This document shows positions 1 through 7,910 of a stretch of DNA of 17,722 nt, piece by piece. The translations under genes were made by a program, and so were the position numbers. The stretch comes from Planctomycetota bacterium. GTDB taxonomy: Bacteria; Planctomycetota; UBA1135; UBA2386. A model generated the notes under the pieces. That model was not told the origin of the DNA. It did no database searches and worked only from the letters and a program-made list of their open reading frames with translations. Each line of letters starts with the position of its first letter. Within the stretch, counting starts at the first letter, position 1. Location of the stretch: the NCBI GenBank assembly GCA_020425885.1, contig JAGQRA010000269.1:1-17722 (forward strand). Reading direction: 5' to 3'.

Positions 1-2
1 AC

Positions 3-698
3 GTGTTCATCGGGTTCCACCTGCCGGCCGAGCCGAGTTGGCCATCCGACGGTCTTTCGATCCACGAGGTCCTCGGCTACGACCCCGGGATCCCGGTCGC
101 CTTCGACGTTCCCGGCCAGGCGCAACACCCGTTCGCGCCCGCGACCCCCGCGACGTCGCATGTGCTCACCTGGGACGGCGTCGCCGCGACCGCGACCTAC
201 GAGCCGCGCGCCATGCTGATCCTCGACGTCGGGCACAACGGCACGTCGGGCAGCGTCCTCGCGATAACCAATCAGACCTCGTACGTATCGTCGAACGCGG
301 GCTTCTCGCCGGTGCCAGGCACGTCGACGTTCCTGTCCGGGACGAACCCCGACCTGTTCGGCTTCGCGTCGGGCCGCGCCGACGAGTCGGTGTTCCGCTA
401 CCGCCGCGAGGGCGCCGTCAACCCATTCGTGATCTTCGTCTACGACATCGGCGCCTTCGGCCCCGAGCTCCCGCTGGCGCAGCTCCTGCCCGGCGGACGC
501 GGCGTCGTCTGCGTCAAACCGGCGAGCATGATCGTCGCCGGGATCGGCACCGTGGTCGGCGACCAGGCCTACTACCGCACGAGCTTCCCCGGCATCGGCG
601 CGTGGATCGCCGGGTTCCCGTTGATCCAACAGGCGATCGAGTGGGACGGCGTGAACGGCGTCGGCTACGCCAGCCCCTGCGGCCGGCAGGTGTTCTGA
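3..698 (+). CDS. Secreted-type protein of unknown function, 5' partial
   Basis: The frame is open from the first bases of the window to a TGA at 696-698. A GTG at 3-5 could serve as a start, but the protein most likely begins upstream, so treat it as a C-terminal portion of about 231 residues. It is rich in Gly, Ser, Thr, aromatic residues and short hydrophobic strands, as in a beta-sandwich or beta-propeller exported protein. There are no transmembrane segments and only two cysteines near the end. The last 50 residues (pattern FPGIGAWIAGFPLIQQA followed by GVGYASP) resemble the closing strand pattern of the exported protein at 5636-6130, which suggests a related fold. I recognise no catalytic motif and assign no function. 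It ends tail-to-tail with the minus-strand DUF6624-like gene, 77 nt away. Confidence 0.7.
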   Translation: MFIGFHLPAEPSWPSDGLSIHEVLGYDPGIPVAFDVPGQAQHPFAPATPATSHVLTWDGVAATATYEPRAMLILDVGHNGTSGSVLAITNQTSYVSSNAGFSPVPGTSTFLSGTNPDLFGFASGRADESVFRYRREGAVNPFVIFVYDIGAFGPELPLAQLLPGGRGVVCVKPASMIVAGIGTVVGDQAYYRTSFPGIGAWIAGFPLIQQAIEWDGVNGVGYASPCGRQVF

Positions 699-706
699 GG
701 TCACTG

Positions 707-723
707 GCTCGCCGATGGCGAGC
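707..723. terminator. Hairpin between convergent genes
   Basis: GCTCGCC and GGCGAGC form a perfect 7-bp stem with a 3-nt GAT loop, 9 nt after the stop of the upstream plus-strand gene and about 50 nt beyond the stop of the convergent minus-strand gene. The position suits a bidirectional terminator. No T-run follows on either strand, so a canonical Rho-independent terminator is not shown. Confidence 0.35.
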
Positions 724-775
724 TGCGTCAGCATCGAACTGGCGCGATCTCGAGCTTCGCCGACCCGCCCGGCAC

Positions 776-1084
776 TCACCCCGCCTCGGCGCGACGCCGC
801 AGCTCGTCGAGCCTCGGCAGCCCCCACTTGCTGCGCTCGCTGTCCGTCGTGCCCGGGTCGACCGGCCACAGCTCGCGCCGGCCGTCGCGCTCGACGACCT
901 GGGTGCCGAACTTCTGCGGCTCGCCGCGCAGCATGCGGCGTCGGTCGAACGCGGTGGCCGCCAGCGGGCGCGCGCGCGGGTCCTTGGCCATCAGCCCGAG
1001 CAGCTGCAGTTCGACCGACTCGACGACCGCGGGATCGTCGCTCGCGAGCAGCGCCGCGGCGGCCGCGATCGGATCGTCGCTCAT
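776..1084 (-). CDS. Short DUF6624-like protein
   Basis: A 102-residue protein starting at ATG 1084. The reading frame continues upstream of this ATG, but there it only shadows the neighbouring gene. The block RRRMLRGEPQKFGTQ (about residues 48-62), followed by WPVDPG and then KWGLPRLDEL, is the pattern of the C-terminal half of the DUF6624 family (DR...rGxxQxYGTQ...p...R...lGLP). Family members are usually about twice as long, so this one has only the conserved C-terminal core behind a short Ala-rich helix. The biochemical role of DUF6624 is unknown to me. Its ATG overlaps the TGA of the upstream membrane-protein gene (ATGA, 1081-1084), so the two are probably translated together. There is no signal peptide or membrane segment, so the protein is probably cytoplasmic. 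Confidence 0.75.
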   Translation of the reverse strand: MSDDPIAAAAALLASDDPAVVESVELQLLGLMAKDPRARPLAATAFDRRRMLRGEPQKFGTQVVERDGRRELWPVDPGTTDSERSKWGLPRLDELRRRAEAG

Positions 1085-2589
1085 GGCAACAGCGGCGCAA
1101 TCACATCGGCGAGCCGCCGACTCAACGTCGGATGATCGTCGTCGCCGGCGATCACGAGCGGCGTGCCGCGACCTGCCTCCTTCTCGAGCACGGCGAGGAA
1201 GTCGGCGGCCACGCCCTTGGCGGCGAACAACACCAGGTGGGCCGCGTGGCCGGCGCAGTACTCGCGCGCCTTGGCGATCGTGCGCTCGACGTCGCTCGGA
1301 TACGACCGCGGCACTCCGGTCGCCGGATCGGGATCGCCCTCGTAGGGGCCGATGCCGAGCACGATGACCTGCGGCCGATACTCCGTGTAGAAACGCGAGA
1401 ACAGCTCCCACTGCTGGGCGGCATGGCCATCGGGCGTCGACAGGCAGGGCACGTCGACGCGTTGCTGTTTGGCGACGCGCAGGTCGCCCTTCAGCAGCGG
1501 TTCGAGATGCAGGGTGTCCTCGGTCATGCCGTAGACCTGTTCGCCACCGAGCAGGAACACCCGGCGCTCGGCGGCGCGGACGTCATGGATCTCGAGCGGA
1601 CCGCGCACGAGCTGGGCGTGCGCCTCGGCCAGCGCCGAGCCGGCCTTCGGACCGAAGATCGCATCGAGCGCGCGATCGTCGCGCGCGAACGACGGCGCCA
1701 GATACAGCAGTCCGAACGCCAGGGCAGCGGCCGGCAGCTTGATCCGATAGCGCTCGCTGAGCAGCCCGGTGATGCACCCAGCGGAGGCGAGCATCGCCAT
1801 CAGCGTGCCGGGCGCCGGATGTGACAATGGCAGCACCAGCGGGCCGAACGCACGCGCCACGATCCAGGCGCCGAAGGCGAAGAAGACCCCGGACTTGAAC
1901 GCCGACAAGCCGATCACCAACCCGAGGGCGCGCACCACCAGGCCCGCCAACGCCCCGAGACCGAGCCACAGCCATCGCGACCACAGCCAGGCCCGCGGCT
2001 GGCCGCGCGAGGTGATCGAGATGCCCTTCAGCACCGCCGTGCCGCCGCGCGCCGCGAACAGGAACGAACCGAAGTTGTCCGCCGCCAGGAACCCCGGCAG
2101 CGGCTTGCCGGCGACGTTGGCCTCGAGCCGGCGCCCGCGGCCCTTCACCCAGACCGTCGCCGTGTAGCCCGATGCCAGCTCGGCACCGGCGGCGTCGTGG
2201 TCGCCGAGCAACAACCGATCGCGCGAGAACCAGGGCTCGCCGCCGCGGTCGGCGCTGAGGCGCAGCGCCGAGAAGCGGCCGTGGAACGGTTCGAGATACT
2301 CGTCGACGAAGCGCGGCTCGACACGGCGCATCAAGAGATCCAGCGTCGCGCCCTCGCCGAGCTCGACGTCCATCTGCAGATCGAAGTCGGCGTAGGCCCA
2401 CGGCACGTCGAGGCGGTGGGTCGGATCGATCACGAACGGCTCGTCGTCCCAGCGCGCGGCGTAGGGCACCTGGCGCAACTCGATCTTGCCGTCGCGGATC
2501 GCGGCCGGCACCACGCCACCCGTGATCCAGCCGGCAAGCGCGCCGCAGACGACGACGAACAACGTCCCGAGACAGAGCAGAGATCGCAT
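1081..2589 (-). CDS. Membrane protein with LamG/DUF1080-like ectodomain and degenerate SGNH-hydrolase-like domain
   Basis: A 502-residue protein starting at ATG 2589; the frame upstream of it has no membrane-protein character. Visible order: an N-terminal hydrophobic signal anchor (residues 3-20); a beta-rich region (about 35-195) containing DFDLQMDVELGEGATLDLL and a later VLKGISI strand, reminiscent of jelly-roll LamG/DUF1080 folds; three or four hydrophobic helices (about 201-300); then an alpha/beta domain (about 340-502). That last domain has the layout of an SGNH/GDSL hydrolase: a strand ending LLGGEQVYG (346-354), where the family has GDS, and a C-terminal DDDHPT (483-488), matching the DxxH block. 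The nucleophilic serine position reads Glu (350), so hydrolase activity is doubtful. The domain may bind rather than cleave, or the true nucleophile may lie elsewhere. The fold assignment is inference from motifs. It is the first gene of a two-gene unit with the DUF6624-like protein. Confidence 0.7.
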   Translation of the reverse strand: MRSLLCLGTLFVVVCGALAGWITGGVVPAAIRDGKIELRQVPYAARWDDEPFVIDPTHRLDVPWAYADFDLQMDVELGEGATLDLLMRRVEPRFVDEYLEPFHGRFSALRLSADRGGEPWFSRDRLLLGDHDAAGAELASGYTATVWVKGRGRRLEANVAGKPLPGFLAADNFGSFLFAARGGTAVLKGISITSRGQPRAWLWSRWLWLGLGALAGLVVRALGLVIGLSAFKSGVFFAFGAWIVARAFGPLVLPLSHPAPGTLMAMLASAGCITGLLSERYRIKLPAAALAFGLLYLAPSFARDDRALDAIFGPKAGSALAEAHAQLVRGPLEIHDVRAAERRVFLLGGEQVYGMTEDTLHLEPLLKGDLRVAKQQRVDVPCLSTPDGHAAQQWELFSRFYTEYRPQVIVLGIGPYEGDPDPATGVPRSYPSDVERTIAKAREYCAGHAAHLVLFAAKGVAADFLAVLEKEAGRGTPLVIAGDDDHPTLSRRLADVIAPLLP

Positions 2590-2612
2590 GCGCTGGCGGT
2601 CCAAGGCCGAGG

Positions 2613-2640
2613 ATCCTACAACACGAGCCGTGATCGCCAA
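2613..2640 (-). promoter_or_regulatory. Candidate sigma-70-type promoter for the membrane-protein/DUF6624 unit
   Basis: On the minus strand, TTGGCG (2640-2635) and TAGGAT (2618-2613) are separated by 16 nt and lie 23 nt before the ATG at 2589. Each hexamer matches 4 of 6 consensus positions. The element sits in the short divergent gap before nagA and overlaps the possible upstream start of that gene. This is a motif match only. Confidence 0.35.
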
Positions 2641-2650
2641 GGAATGGAAC

Positions 2651-3772
2651 GTGGACCGCGTCGTCCTGCCCGATCGCGTCCAGGCCGGGGCGCGGATCGC
2701 CGCCGTCGACGGCCGCATCGTCGCCGTCGACCGCGCCGCGGCGAGCCCGAGTGCAGAACGGTTGCGCGGCACGCTGCTGCCGGGCTTCGTCGATCTGCAA
2801 TGCAACGGCGCCGGCGGTCGCAGCGTCGACGAAGGGACCAGCGGCGCACTCGACACGATCGCCGCAGCCGTGTTCAAAGGCGGCGCAGTCGCCTTCCTGC
2901 CGACTTTGATCACGGCACCCTGGCCTCGTCTGCTCGAGCAGATCGACGCCGTGGCGCGCTGGATCGAGGGCCGTAGCGAGAATCGCGGCGCTGGCGACGA
3001 GAGCGGGCCCGGCAGCGCCGAGCCGCTCGGCCTGCATCTCGAGGGCCCGTTCCTGACCACGCCCGGCGCCCATGATCCGGCGCAGTTCGTCGAACCGACC
3101 GCCGAACGCATCGACGCGCTGCTCGCGGCCGCGCGCGGCACGCTGCGACTGGTGACGCTGGCCAACGCCCGCCCCGGCGCGGCCGCGGCCATCGCGCGGC
3201 TGCGGCAGGCCGGCGTCACCTGCGCCATCGGCCATTGCGCCGAGCCGATGGGTTTCGCCGAGTGCGTCGCGGCGGGCGCGACGGCGGTCACCCACCTGTT
3301 CAACGCGATGGGGCCGCTGCATCACCGCGACGACAATGTCGCCGCGCTCGCGCTCGACTGCGATCGCCTGACGTGCCCTTTGATCCTCGACGGCGTCCAC
3401 GTCAGTCCTACGATGGTGCGCAACGCGTTCGCCATCCTCGGCCCGGAGCGGATGGCGCTCGTCACCGACGCCGTCGCCGCGGCCGGCCAGCCCGACGGCG
3501 ACTACACGCTGTCGGGGATTCCCGTTCGCGCCGAGAACGGCATCGTGCGCGACGGCGCGGGACGACTCGCCGGCTCGGCGCTGACCATGGCCATGGCGGC
3601 GCGCAACTTCCTCGACTTCGTGCCGGGCGCCGGCGCGTGGACCCTGGCCCGCATCGCCAGCGCCAACCCGGCGCGGCTCGTCGGCGCCGAGAGGTTCGGC
3701 GCGATCGCGACCGGCAGGCGGGCCGCGTTCACGCTGCTCGGCGACGACGGCTCGGTGACCACGATCAGATAG
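2651..3772 (+). CDS. nagA: N-acetylglucosamine-6-phosphate deacetylase
   Basis: NagA removes the acetyl group from GlcNAc-6-phosphate to give glucosamine-6-phosphate and acetate, a cytoplasmic step in aminosugar and cell-wall recycling. The 373-residue product has the family's motifs in order: LLPGFVDLQCNGAGG, HLEGPF with Glu131, AIGHCAEP with His195, VTHLFNAM with His215, DGVHV, and LVTDAV with Asp273, the catalytic acid. These positions nearly coincide with the E. coli enzyme, which is about the same length (382). I chose GTG 2651 because AAGGA lies 8 nt upstream; GTG 2630, seven codons earlier, is an alternative that would suit a leaderless transcript. No nagB, PTS or GlcNAc kinase gene is in the window, so the substrate supply is unknown. 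Its 3' end overlaps the convergent gene by 8 bp. Confidence 0.93.
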   Translation: MDRVVLPDRVQAGARIAAVDGRIVAVDRAAASPSAERLRGTLLPGFVDLQCNGAGGRSVDEGTSGALDTIAAAVFKGGAVAFLPTLITAPWPRLLEQIDAVARWIEGRSENRGAGDESGPGSAEPLGLHLEGPFLTTPGAHDPAQFVEPTAERIDALLAAARGTLRLVTLANARPGAAAAIARLRQAGVTCAIGHCAEPMGFAECVAAGATAVTHLFNAMGPLHHRDDNVAALALDCDRLTCPLILDGVHVSPTMVRNAFAILGPERMALVTDAVAAAGQPDGDYTLSGIPVRAENGIVRDGAGRLAGSALTMAMAARNFLDFVPGAGAWTLARIASANPARLVGAERFGAIATGRRAAFTLLGDDGSVTTIR

Positions 3773-5567
3773 CGCCCGTCGCAGGCTGGCGCGCCGGCCG
3801 CAGCCGCGTCTGCAGCGCACCGGTCGGCGAGACCAGCACCGGCACCAGGTGGCGGTAGGTGCGCGTGGCGGCGCCGATCGCGGCGCTGACGACGACGCGC
3901 AACGTCCCTTGGCCGGAGCCGGTGATCGGGATCAGGACCGCGACGTGATCGGCGGCGGCCTGCACGACGAGGTGGCGGTCGGCGGCGAGCACCGGCTCGC
4001 CTTCGTCGAGGATGTCGACTTCACAGCGGGTGCCATGACCGACCGGAGCACCGATGGTGTGCGGCAACGGGATGCTCAGCTCGACATCGCTGAACTCGCG
4101 CACCTCGATCGGCGCCATGACCTGGGCCGCACCCGACCGCGTCGCAGCTGGCGCGACCGGCGCCCAATCGCGCAGCTCGACGCGACGCAGGGTCGGCGAA
4201 GGAGCCTCGAGGTCAACGGCGAACAGGCAATCGGCGCCGACGTCGGCGATCCACAGCGTGTCCGCCACCAGCTCGAGCGCCACCGGTTCGACCAGACCGT
4301 GCTCGGCACCGAACCACACCTCGAGGCTGCCGCCCGACCGCGGCATGACCAGCAGGGCCGGTTGCCAGGCGGCCAGCACGAACAGCTGATCGCCGCGCAC
4401 GGCGACCGCGCACGGCCGTTGCACGTTCTGCGCGATCGTGCGCGCGAAGTTGTGCGCCAGCTCGATCGCCCGCACGGCACCGTTGCCGGCGTCGGCGACG
4501 TAGAGTTCGTCGGCGCTGGCTGCGAGCGCGAGCGGTTCGGCGAAGGTCGCCTCGTCGCCGCCGTCGCGCAGCATCCGCGCTCCGGTTCCCATCCACGGCG
4601 TCGCAGCCAGGGTCTCGGGATCGAACTGCCAGACCTGATGCGCGCCGGCCTGGGCGCAGTAGATCGCGCCTTCGTGGGCCAGCAGACCGGCGGGTGAACA
4701 CAACCCCTGGTCGATGCCGAAGCCGCCGCCGAAGCGATCGGTGCTGCGCCGGCCGGTGCCGAGCACGGTCGTCCAGGTCGGGGCCGCCTGCTGCGAATCG
4801 CGACGGCCACCGATGAGATCAGCGACGGCGTCACGTTCGCCGCGAGCGCCGGTGTCGGCATCGGCGAGATCGAACGCGCGCAGCTGATGTGTGGTGGAGT
4901 CGCTGACGAACAGCCGGCCGACATGAACACACATCCCGCTCGCCCGGCCGAGGCCGTCGATGCTGCGCTCGACTTCGCCATCGGCCGAGACGCGGTAGGC
5001 ACGATCGTGGCCCGCAGCGCCGATCCACAGACCGTCGGCATCGGCGGCCAGAGCCGTCGGCTGCAATGCGAACCGGGGCGACGCGGCCGGCGGCGCGAAC
5101 GGGACGCGGGCGGCCCGGCCGCTCTCCGAAGCCATCGTGAGCAGCACCTCGACCGCGTCGAACAGGCGCCGGCGGTTCGGCTCGCCGCGACCGCTGAAGC
5201 AGAGGTCGCCCGCGGCGTCGAACAGGACCAGCGACGGCAGTGCGGTGATCGCGAGCGCCCCGGCCAACGCGCGTTCGTCGTCGAGCAGCACGGTCACCGC
5301 CGCCGGCAGGCCGGACACGATCCGACGCACGCGGGCCGGGTCGCGTTCGGCTTCGACGCTCGGCACGTGCACGGCGACGACGGCGAACGGCTCGCCCTCG
5401 AGTTCGCCCGGCAGGGTCACCAGGTCGGCCAGCGCCTGGCGGCTGTGCACGCAGCCCGCCCGCCAGAACAGCATCGCGACGACGTTGCCGCGCAGCGCCG
5501 TCGCCAACGCCAGCGGCGGGCGGTCGAGCGGCAAGACGGCAGCGGGCAGATCGGCGAGGTTCGTCAT
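3765..5567 (-). CDS. NHLRC2-like protein: thioredoxin fold plus NHL beta-propeller
   Basis: A 600-residue protein starting at ATG 5567. Residues about 8-145 form a thioredoxin-like domain: hydrophobic strand VVAMLFW, then RAGCVHSRQ with a single Cys39, and the cis-proline loop ITALPSLVLFD (Pro111). Residues about 165-460 carry repeated NHL-type strands, for example LWIGAAGHDRAYRV, LFVSDSTTHQLRAF, LYVADAGNGAVRAI and LWIADVGADCLFAV, with Gly-rich loops such as GTGARMLRDGG. The last 120 residues are beta-rich and resemble the C-terminal domain of NHLRC2-type proteins. That family usually has a CCxxC-like site in the thioredoxin domain; here only one cysteine remains, so disulfide exchange is doubtful. 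No signal peptide is visible, so it is probably cytoplasmic. No strong Shine-Dalgarno site precedes the start. The biochemical role in bacteria is not established. Confidence 0.85.
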   Translation of the reverse strand: MTNLADLPAAVLPLDRPPLALATALRGNVVAMLFWRAGCVHSRQALADLVTLPGELEGEPFAVVAVHVPSVEAERDPARVRRIVSGLPAAVTVLLDDERALAGALAITALPSLVLFDAAGDLCFSGRGEPNRRRLFDAVEVLLTMASESGRAARVPFAPPAASPRFALQPTALAADADGLWIGAAGHDRAYRVSADGEVERSIDGLGRASGMCVHVGRLFVSDSTTHQLRAFDLADADTGARGERDAVADLIGGRRDSQQAAPTWTTVLGTGRRSTDRFGGGFGIDQGLCSPAGLLAHEGAIYCAQAGAHQVWQFDPETLAATPWMGTGARMLRDGGDEATFAEPLALAASADELYVADAGNGAVRAIELAHNFARTIAQNVQRPCAVAVRGDQLFVLAAWQPALLVMPRSGGSLEVWFGAEHGLVEPVALELVADTLWIADVGADCLFAVDLEAPSPTLRRVELRDWAPVAPAATRSGAAQVMAPIEVREFSDVELSIPLPHTIGAPVGHGTRCEVDILDEGEPVLAADRHLVVQAAADHVAVLIPITGSGQGTLRVVVSAAIGAATRTYRHLVPVLVSPTGALQTRLRPARQPATGAI

Positions 5568-5635
5568 CGGGGCAGGACTCGGCAGCAGACGGCAGTAGAA
5601 TCACCATCCCCTGCCGGTTCCACCACGGAGCTCTC

Positions 5636-6130
5636 ATGCAACTTCATCGCTTCGTCCTCGCCGCCGCGCTCAGCGCGCCGGCGCTGCTGGCCCAGACCGC
5701 GGCCGATGTCGGCCTGACGATGTCGGGCGGTGTCCTGACCGTCATCTACGGCCAGAACTGCGGCACCTTCACCTGCCAACCATTCGTCGCCGGCACGACG
5801 GCCGCCGGACAGCCGTACGATGTCTCGGTCTGGGGCGCGCCGAACCAACCGTTCGTGTTGGCCGCCGACCTGCCGACGGGCGCGCCGTGCATCCAGATCG
5901 CCGGCGTCGCCAATTCGCTGCTGCTGCAGAACCAACCGATCACGCTGGCCACCGGGATGATCGGATCGGGCAGCGCGATCGGGGTCTGCAATCAGGGCCG
6001 GGCGCGCTACGCGCTGCAGTTCCCGGCCGGCACCCCGGTCGGAGTCCAGTACCTGCTGCAAGGGGTGGCGATGAGCGCCTCGCTGCGGATGCCGGCGTTC
6101 ACGGTCGCGATCACCTCGCGCACCGGTTAG
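5636..6130 (+). CDS. Small exported protein of unknown function
   Basis: A 164-residue protein. ATG 5636 is preceded by GGAG 5 nt upstream, and TAGAAT at 5596-5601 could be its -10 element. Residues 1-19 form a signal peptide (basic start, hydrophobic VLAAALSAPALLA, cleavage expected near ALLAQ). The mature part consists of short beta-strands with Gly/Pro turns, and four cysteines (in GQNCGTFTCQP, GAPCIQ and GVCNQG) could form two disulfides outside the cytoplasm. The C-terminal GTPVGVQYLLQGVAM pattern recalls planctomycete exported beta-sandwich proteins and the partial protein at the left edge. No enzyme motif is seen. It overlaps the convergent dehydrogenase gene by 4 bp. Confidence 0.8.
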   Translation: MQLHRFVLAAALSAPALLAQTAADVGLTMSGGVLTVIYGQNCGTFTCQPFVAGTTAAGQPYDVSVWGAPNQPFVLAADLPTGAPCIQIAGVANSLLLQNQPITLATGMIGSGSAIGVCNQGRARYALQFPAGTPVGVQYLLQGVAMSASLRMPAFTVAITSRTG

Positions 6131-7704
6131 CTGCCGACGTCGCCTTGGCGATCGCCCGCCTGGTCGCGCCAGTGCGTCAGATCGCCGCACTGGATCGCGA
6201 CCTCGCGCAGCAACCACGCCACGGCGGTGTCGAGATCGCTGTCGTGGTCCACGACGCGTTCACGCCGGAACAGCTCGTGCGCGGCCAGCAGGCAGCCTTC
6301 GTCGAGGCAGGGTCCCTGACCGTGAACGAGCCGCCGCAACATCAGATCGGTGAACGTGACGGCCCCTTCGTGTCGCAGCGCATGCACGGCCTCGGCGCGC
6401 AGGAACGGACGGTGCGGGCAGAGCGGTCCGGCCAGCGCGGGCTCGTCCCGCAGCAGTCGATGCACGGCGGCCGACCGTGAGCCGTAGCGCCACCACAGCG
6501 GATCGGAGACGTCGCTCGGGCCGTCGCCGCCAGGCAGTGGCAGCGAACGGGTCGGCGAGACGCCGGTGAAGCCGAACAGCCGCGCCACGGTGCGCTCGGC
6601 GAAGGCGCGATGGGTCGTCAGCTTGCCGCCGACGACGGTGTGGAGTTCACCGCAGGCGACGGCTTCGGTCACGATGAAGGCCTCGCGGTTGATGGCTCCG
6701 GGCGGCCCCTTCGTCGCCGGCAGCGATCGCCAGCCGGCGTAGGCGAGCCCGATCCGACCTCGACCGGGAACTGGATCGAGCAGGAACTGCAGCGCCTCGT
6801 ACAGGTAGTCGAGATCCGCGGCCGGTGGACCGGTCTCCTCGTCCTCGAACTCCGAGTCGACGTCGGTGGTGCCGCACAGGGTGCCGTCGCGGTGCGGGAT
6901 CACGAACTGGATGCGGCCATCGGGCAGGAACCCGGCCAACGCGGTCTCGCCATCGCGCGGCGGCAACACGAGGTGACTGCCCCGACTCTGCCGCGTGAGG
7001 TCCGCCCCTTCACAGCCGAGCTTGCGGCGCAGGCCATCGGCGCCGGGCCCGGCGGCATTGACGATGTGGCGCGTGCCGATCGCGACCTCGGCGCCGGTCA
7101 GGCCGCAGACCAGGCGCGCACCGGAGTCATCGACGCCGACGAACGCGCAATGGGTGACGATGCGGGCGCCGGCCTCGTGGGCGGCGAGGACGTTGGCCAG
7201 GGTCAACCGCGTGTCCTGCGTCGCGGCATCGAAGAACTCGAGCGCCGACCGCAGGCCTCGGGTGCGCAGGCCGGGGAACGCCGCCGCCGCTGCCGTGGCC
7301 GACAGGTGCCGCGGCGCCGGCAGGGTGCTGCGACCGGCCAGTCGGGCGTAGAGCCAGGTGCCGAGGCGCATCCGCCACGGCGAGGCGGAGCCATCGCGAT
7401 GGAACGGCAGGATCATCGGCACCGGACGCACCAGATGCGGGCACGAACGCAGCAGCCGTTCGCGCTCGTGCAACGCCTCGCGGACGAGGGCGAAATGACC
7501 GTGCTGCAGGTAGCGGAGGCCGCCGTGCACGAGCCGCGAGCTGCGCGAGCTGGTGCCGGCGGCGACGTCGCGCCGGTCGCAGAGCACGACCGACAAGCCG
7601 CGAACCGCCGCTTCGCGCGCGATCGCCGCGCCCTGGATGCCGGCCCCGACGACGAGGAGGTCACATGCCGTTCGTTCGAGTTCTCGTGGGTCGGTTCGCA
7701 GCAC
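6127..7704 (-). CDS. glpD: FAD-dependent glycerol-3-phosphate dehydrogenase
   Basis: A 525-residue flavoprotein, close to the roughly 500 of the family. It oxidises sn-glycerol-3-phosphate to dihydroxyacetone phosphate and passes the electrons to quinone at the inner membrane. Evidence: the dinucleotide-binding DLLVVGAGIQG (residues 15-25), the GlpD hallmark AGTSSRSSRLVHGGLRYL (49-66), NAAGPGAD in the FAD domain, GTTDVD, and a C-terminal DAO_C-like domain with EAVHALRHEGAVTFTDLMLRR. The start is GTG 7704, only 14 codons before the FAD motif; no Shine-Dalgarno site is visible. It lies 220 nt downstream of the ETF-quinone oxidoreductase gene on the same strand. Two hairpins lie in that gap, so co-transcription is uncertain. 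No glycerol kinase or facilitator gene is present; glycerophosphodiester breakdown (gene at 15109) could supply the substrate. Confidence 0.92.
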   Translation of the reverse strand: MLRTDPRELERTACDLLVVGAGIQGAAIAREAAVRGLSVVLCDRRDVAAGTSSRSSRLVHGGLRYLQHGHFALVREALHERERLLRSCPHLVRPVPMILPFHRDGSASPWRMRLGTWLYARLAGRSTLPAPRHLSATAAAAAFPGLRTRGLRSALEFFDAATQDTRLTLANVLAAHEAGARIVTHCAFVGVDDSGARLVCGLTGAEVAIGTRHIVNAAGPGADGLRRKLGCEGADLTRQSRGSHLVLPPRDGETALAGFLPDGRIQFVIPHRDGTLCGTTDVDSEFEDEETGPPAADLDYLYEALQFLLDPVPGRGRIGLAYAGWRSLPATKGPPGAINREAFIVTEAVACGELHTVVGGKLTTHRAFAERTVARLFGFTGVSPTRSLPLPGGDGPSDVSDPLWWRYGSRSAAVHRLLRDEPALAGPLCPHRPFLRAEAVHALRHEGAVTFTDLMLRRLVHGQGPCLDEGCLLAAHELFRRERVVDHDSDLDTAVAWLLREVAIQCGDLTHWRDQAGDRQGDVGS

Positions 7705-7789
7705 TGAGGGCTGGGATCATGCCGAGCCAGGTGGCCGGCGACGACCAGGAACCCCCACGCGCCGGCGTCTTTCCCCCCCTCACCACACA

Positions 7790-7813
7790 ACCGAGGTGAC
7801 GGCCGGCCTCGGT
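7790..7813. repeat. Inverted repeat in the ETF-QO/glpD gap
   Basis: ACCGAGG (7790-7796) and CCTCGGT (7807-7813) are perfect 7-nt arms around a 10-nt GC-rich loop. On the minus strand the repeat is followed within 20 nt by a run of seven G. It could be a structured leader element of glpD or an operator. No T-tract supports termination. Confidence 0.3.
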
Positions 7814-7892
7814 ATGGAGAGCTCGTGCGGAGCGGGAGACCAACGTGGCATGGATTGGGACGACCGGGGCCGGCCGTCGATTTTCCGCATCC

Positions 7893-7910
7893 GCAGCCGG
7901 TGACGGCTGC
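7893..7910 (-). terminator. Hairpin downstream of ETF-quinone oxidoreductase
   Basis: GCAGCCG and CGGCTGC pair perfectly around a 4-nt loop, 14 nt beyond the stop codon of the minus-strand oxidoreductase gene. The position fits a transcription end or an attenuating or stabilising hairpin before glpD. There is no U-run after the stem on the transcribed strand, so intrinsic termination is not demonstrated. Confidence 0.4.

Noticed and set aside
776..1411. Extended 211-residue version of the DUF6624-like protein, which would restore family length
   Set aside because: The extension does not resemble the DUF6624 N-terminus and would lie out of frame inside the SGNH-like coding region; the ATGA overlap supports the short form.
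715..1824. 369-codon plus-strand frame opposite the SGNH-like and DUF6624-like genes
   Set aside because: It is Arg/Ala-rich with no motif and antisense to two genes with family evidence.
1583..3820. 745-codon open frame on the minus strand across nagA and the membrane-protein gene
   Set aside because: It is antisense or out of frame to two genes with clear domain evidence, its product is Arg/Ala/Gly-rich with no motif, and such long frames are expected at this GC content.
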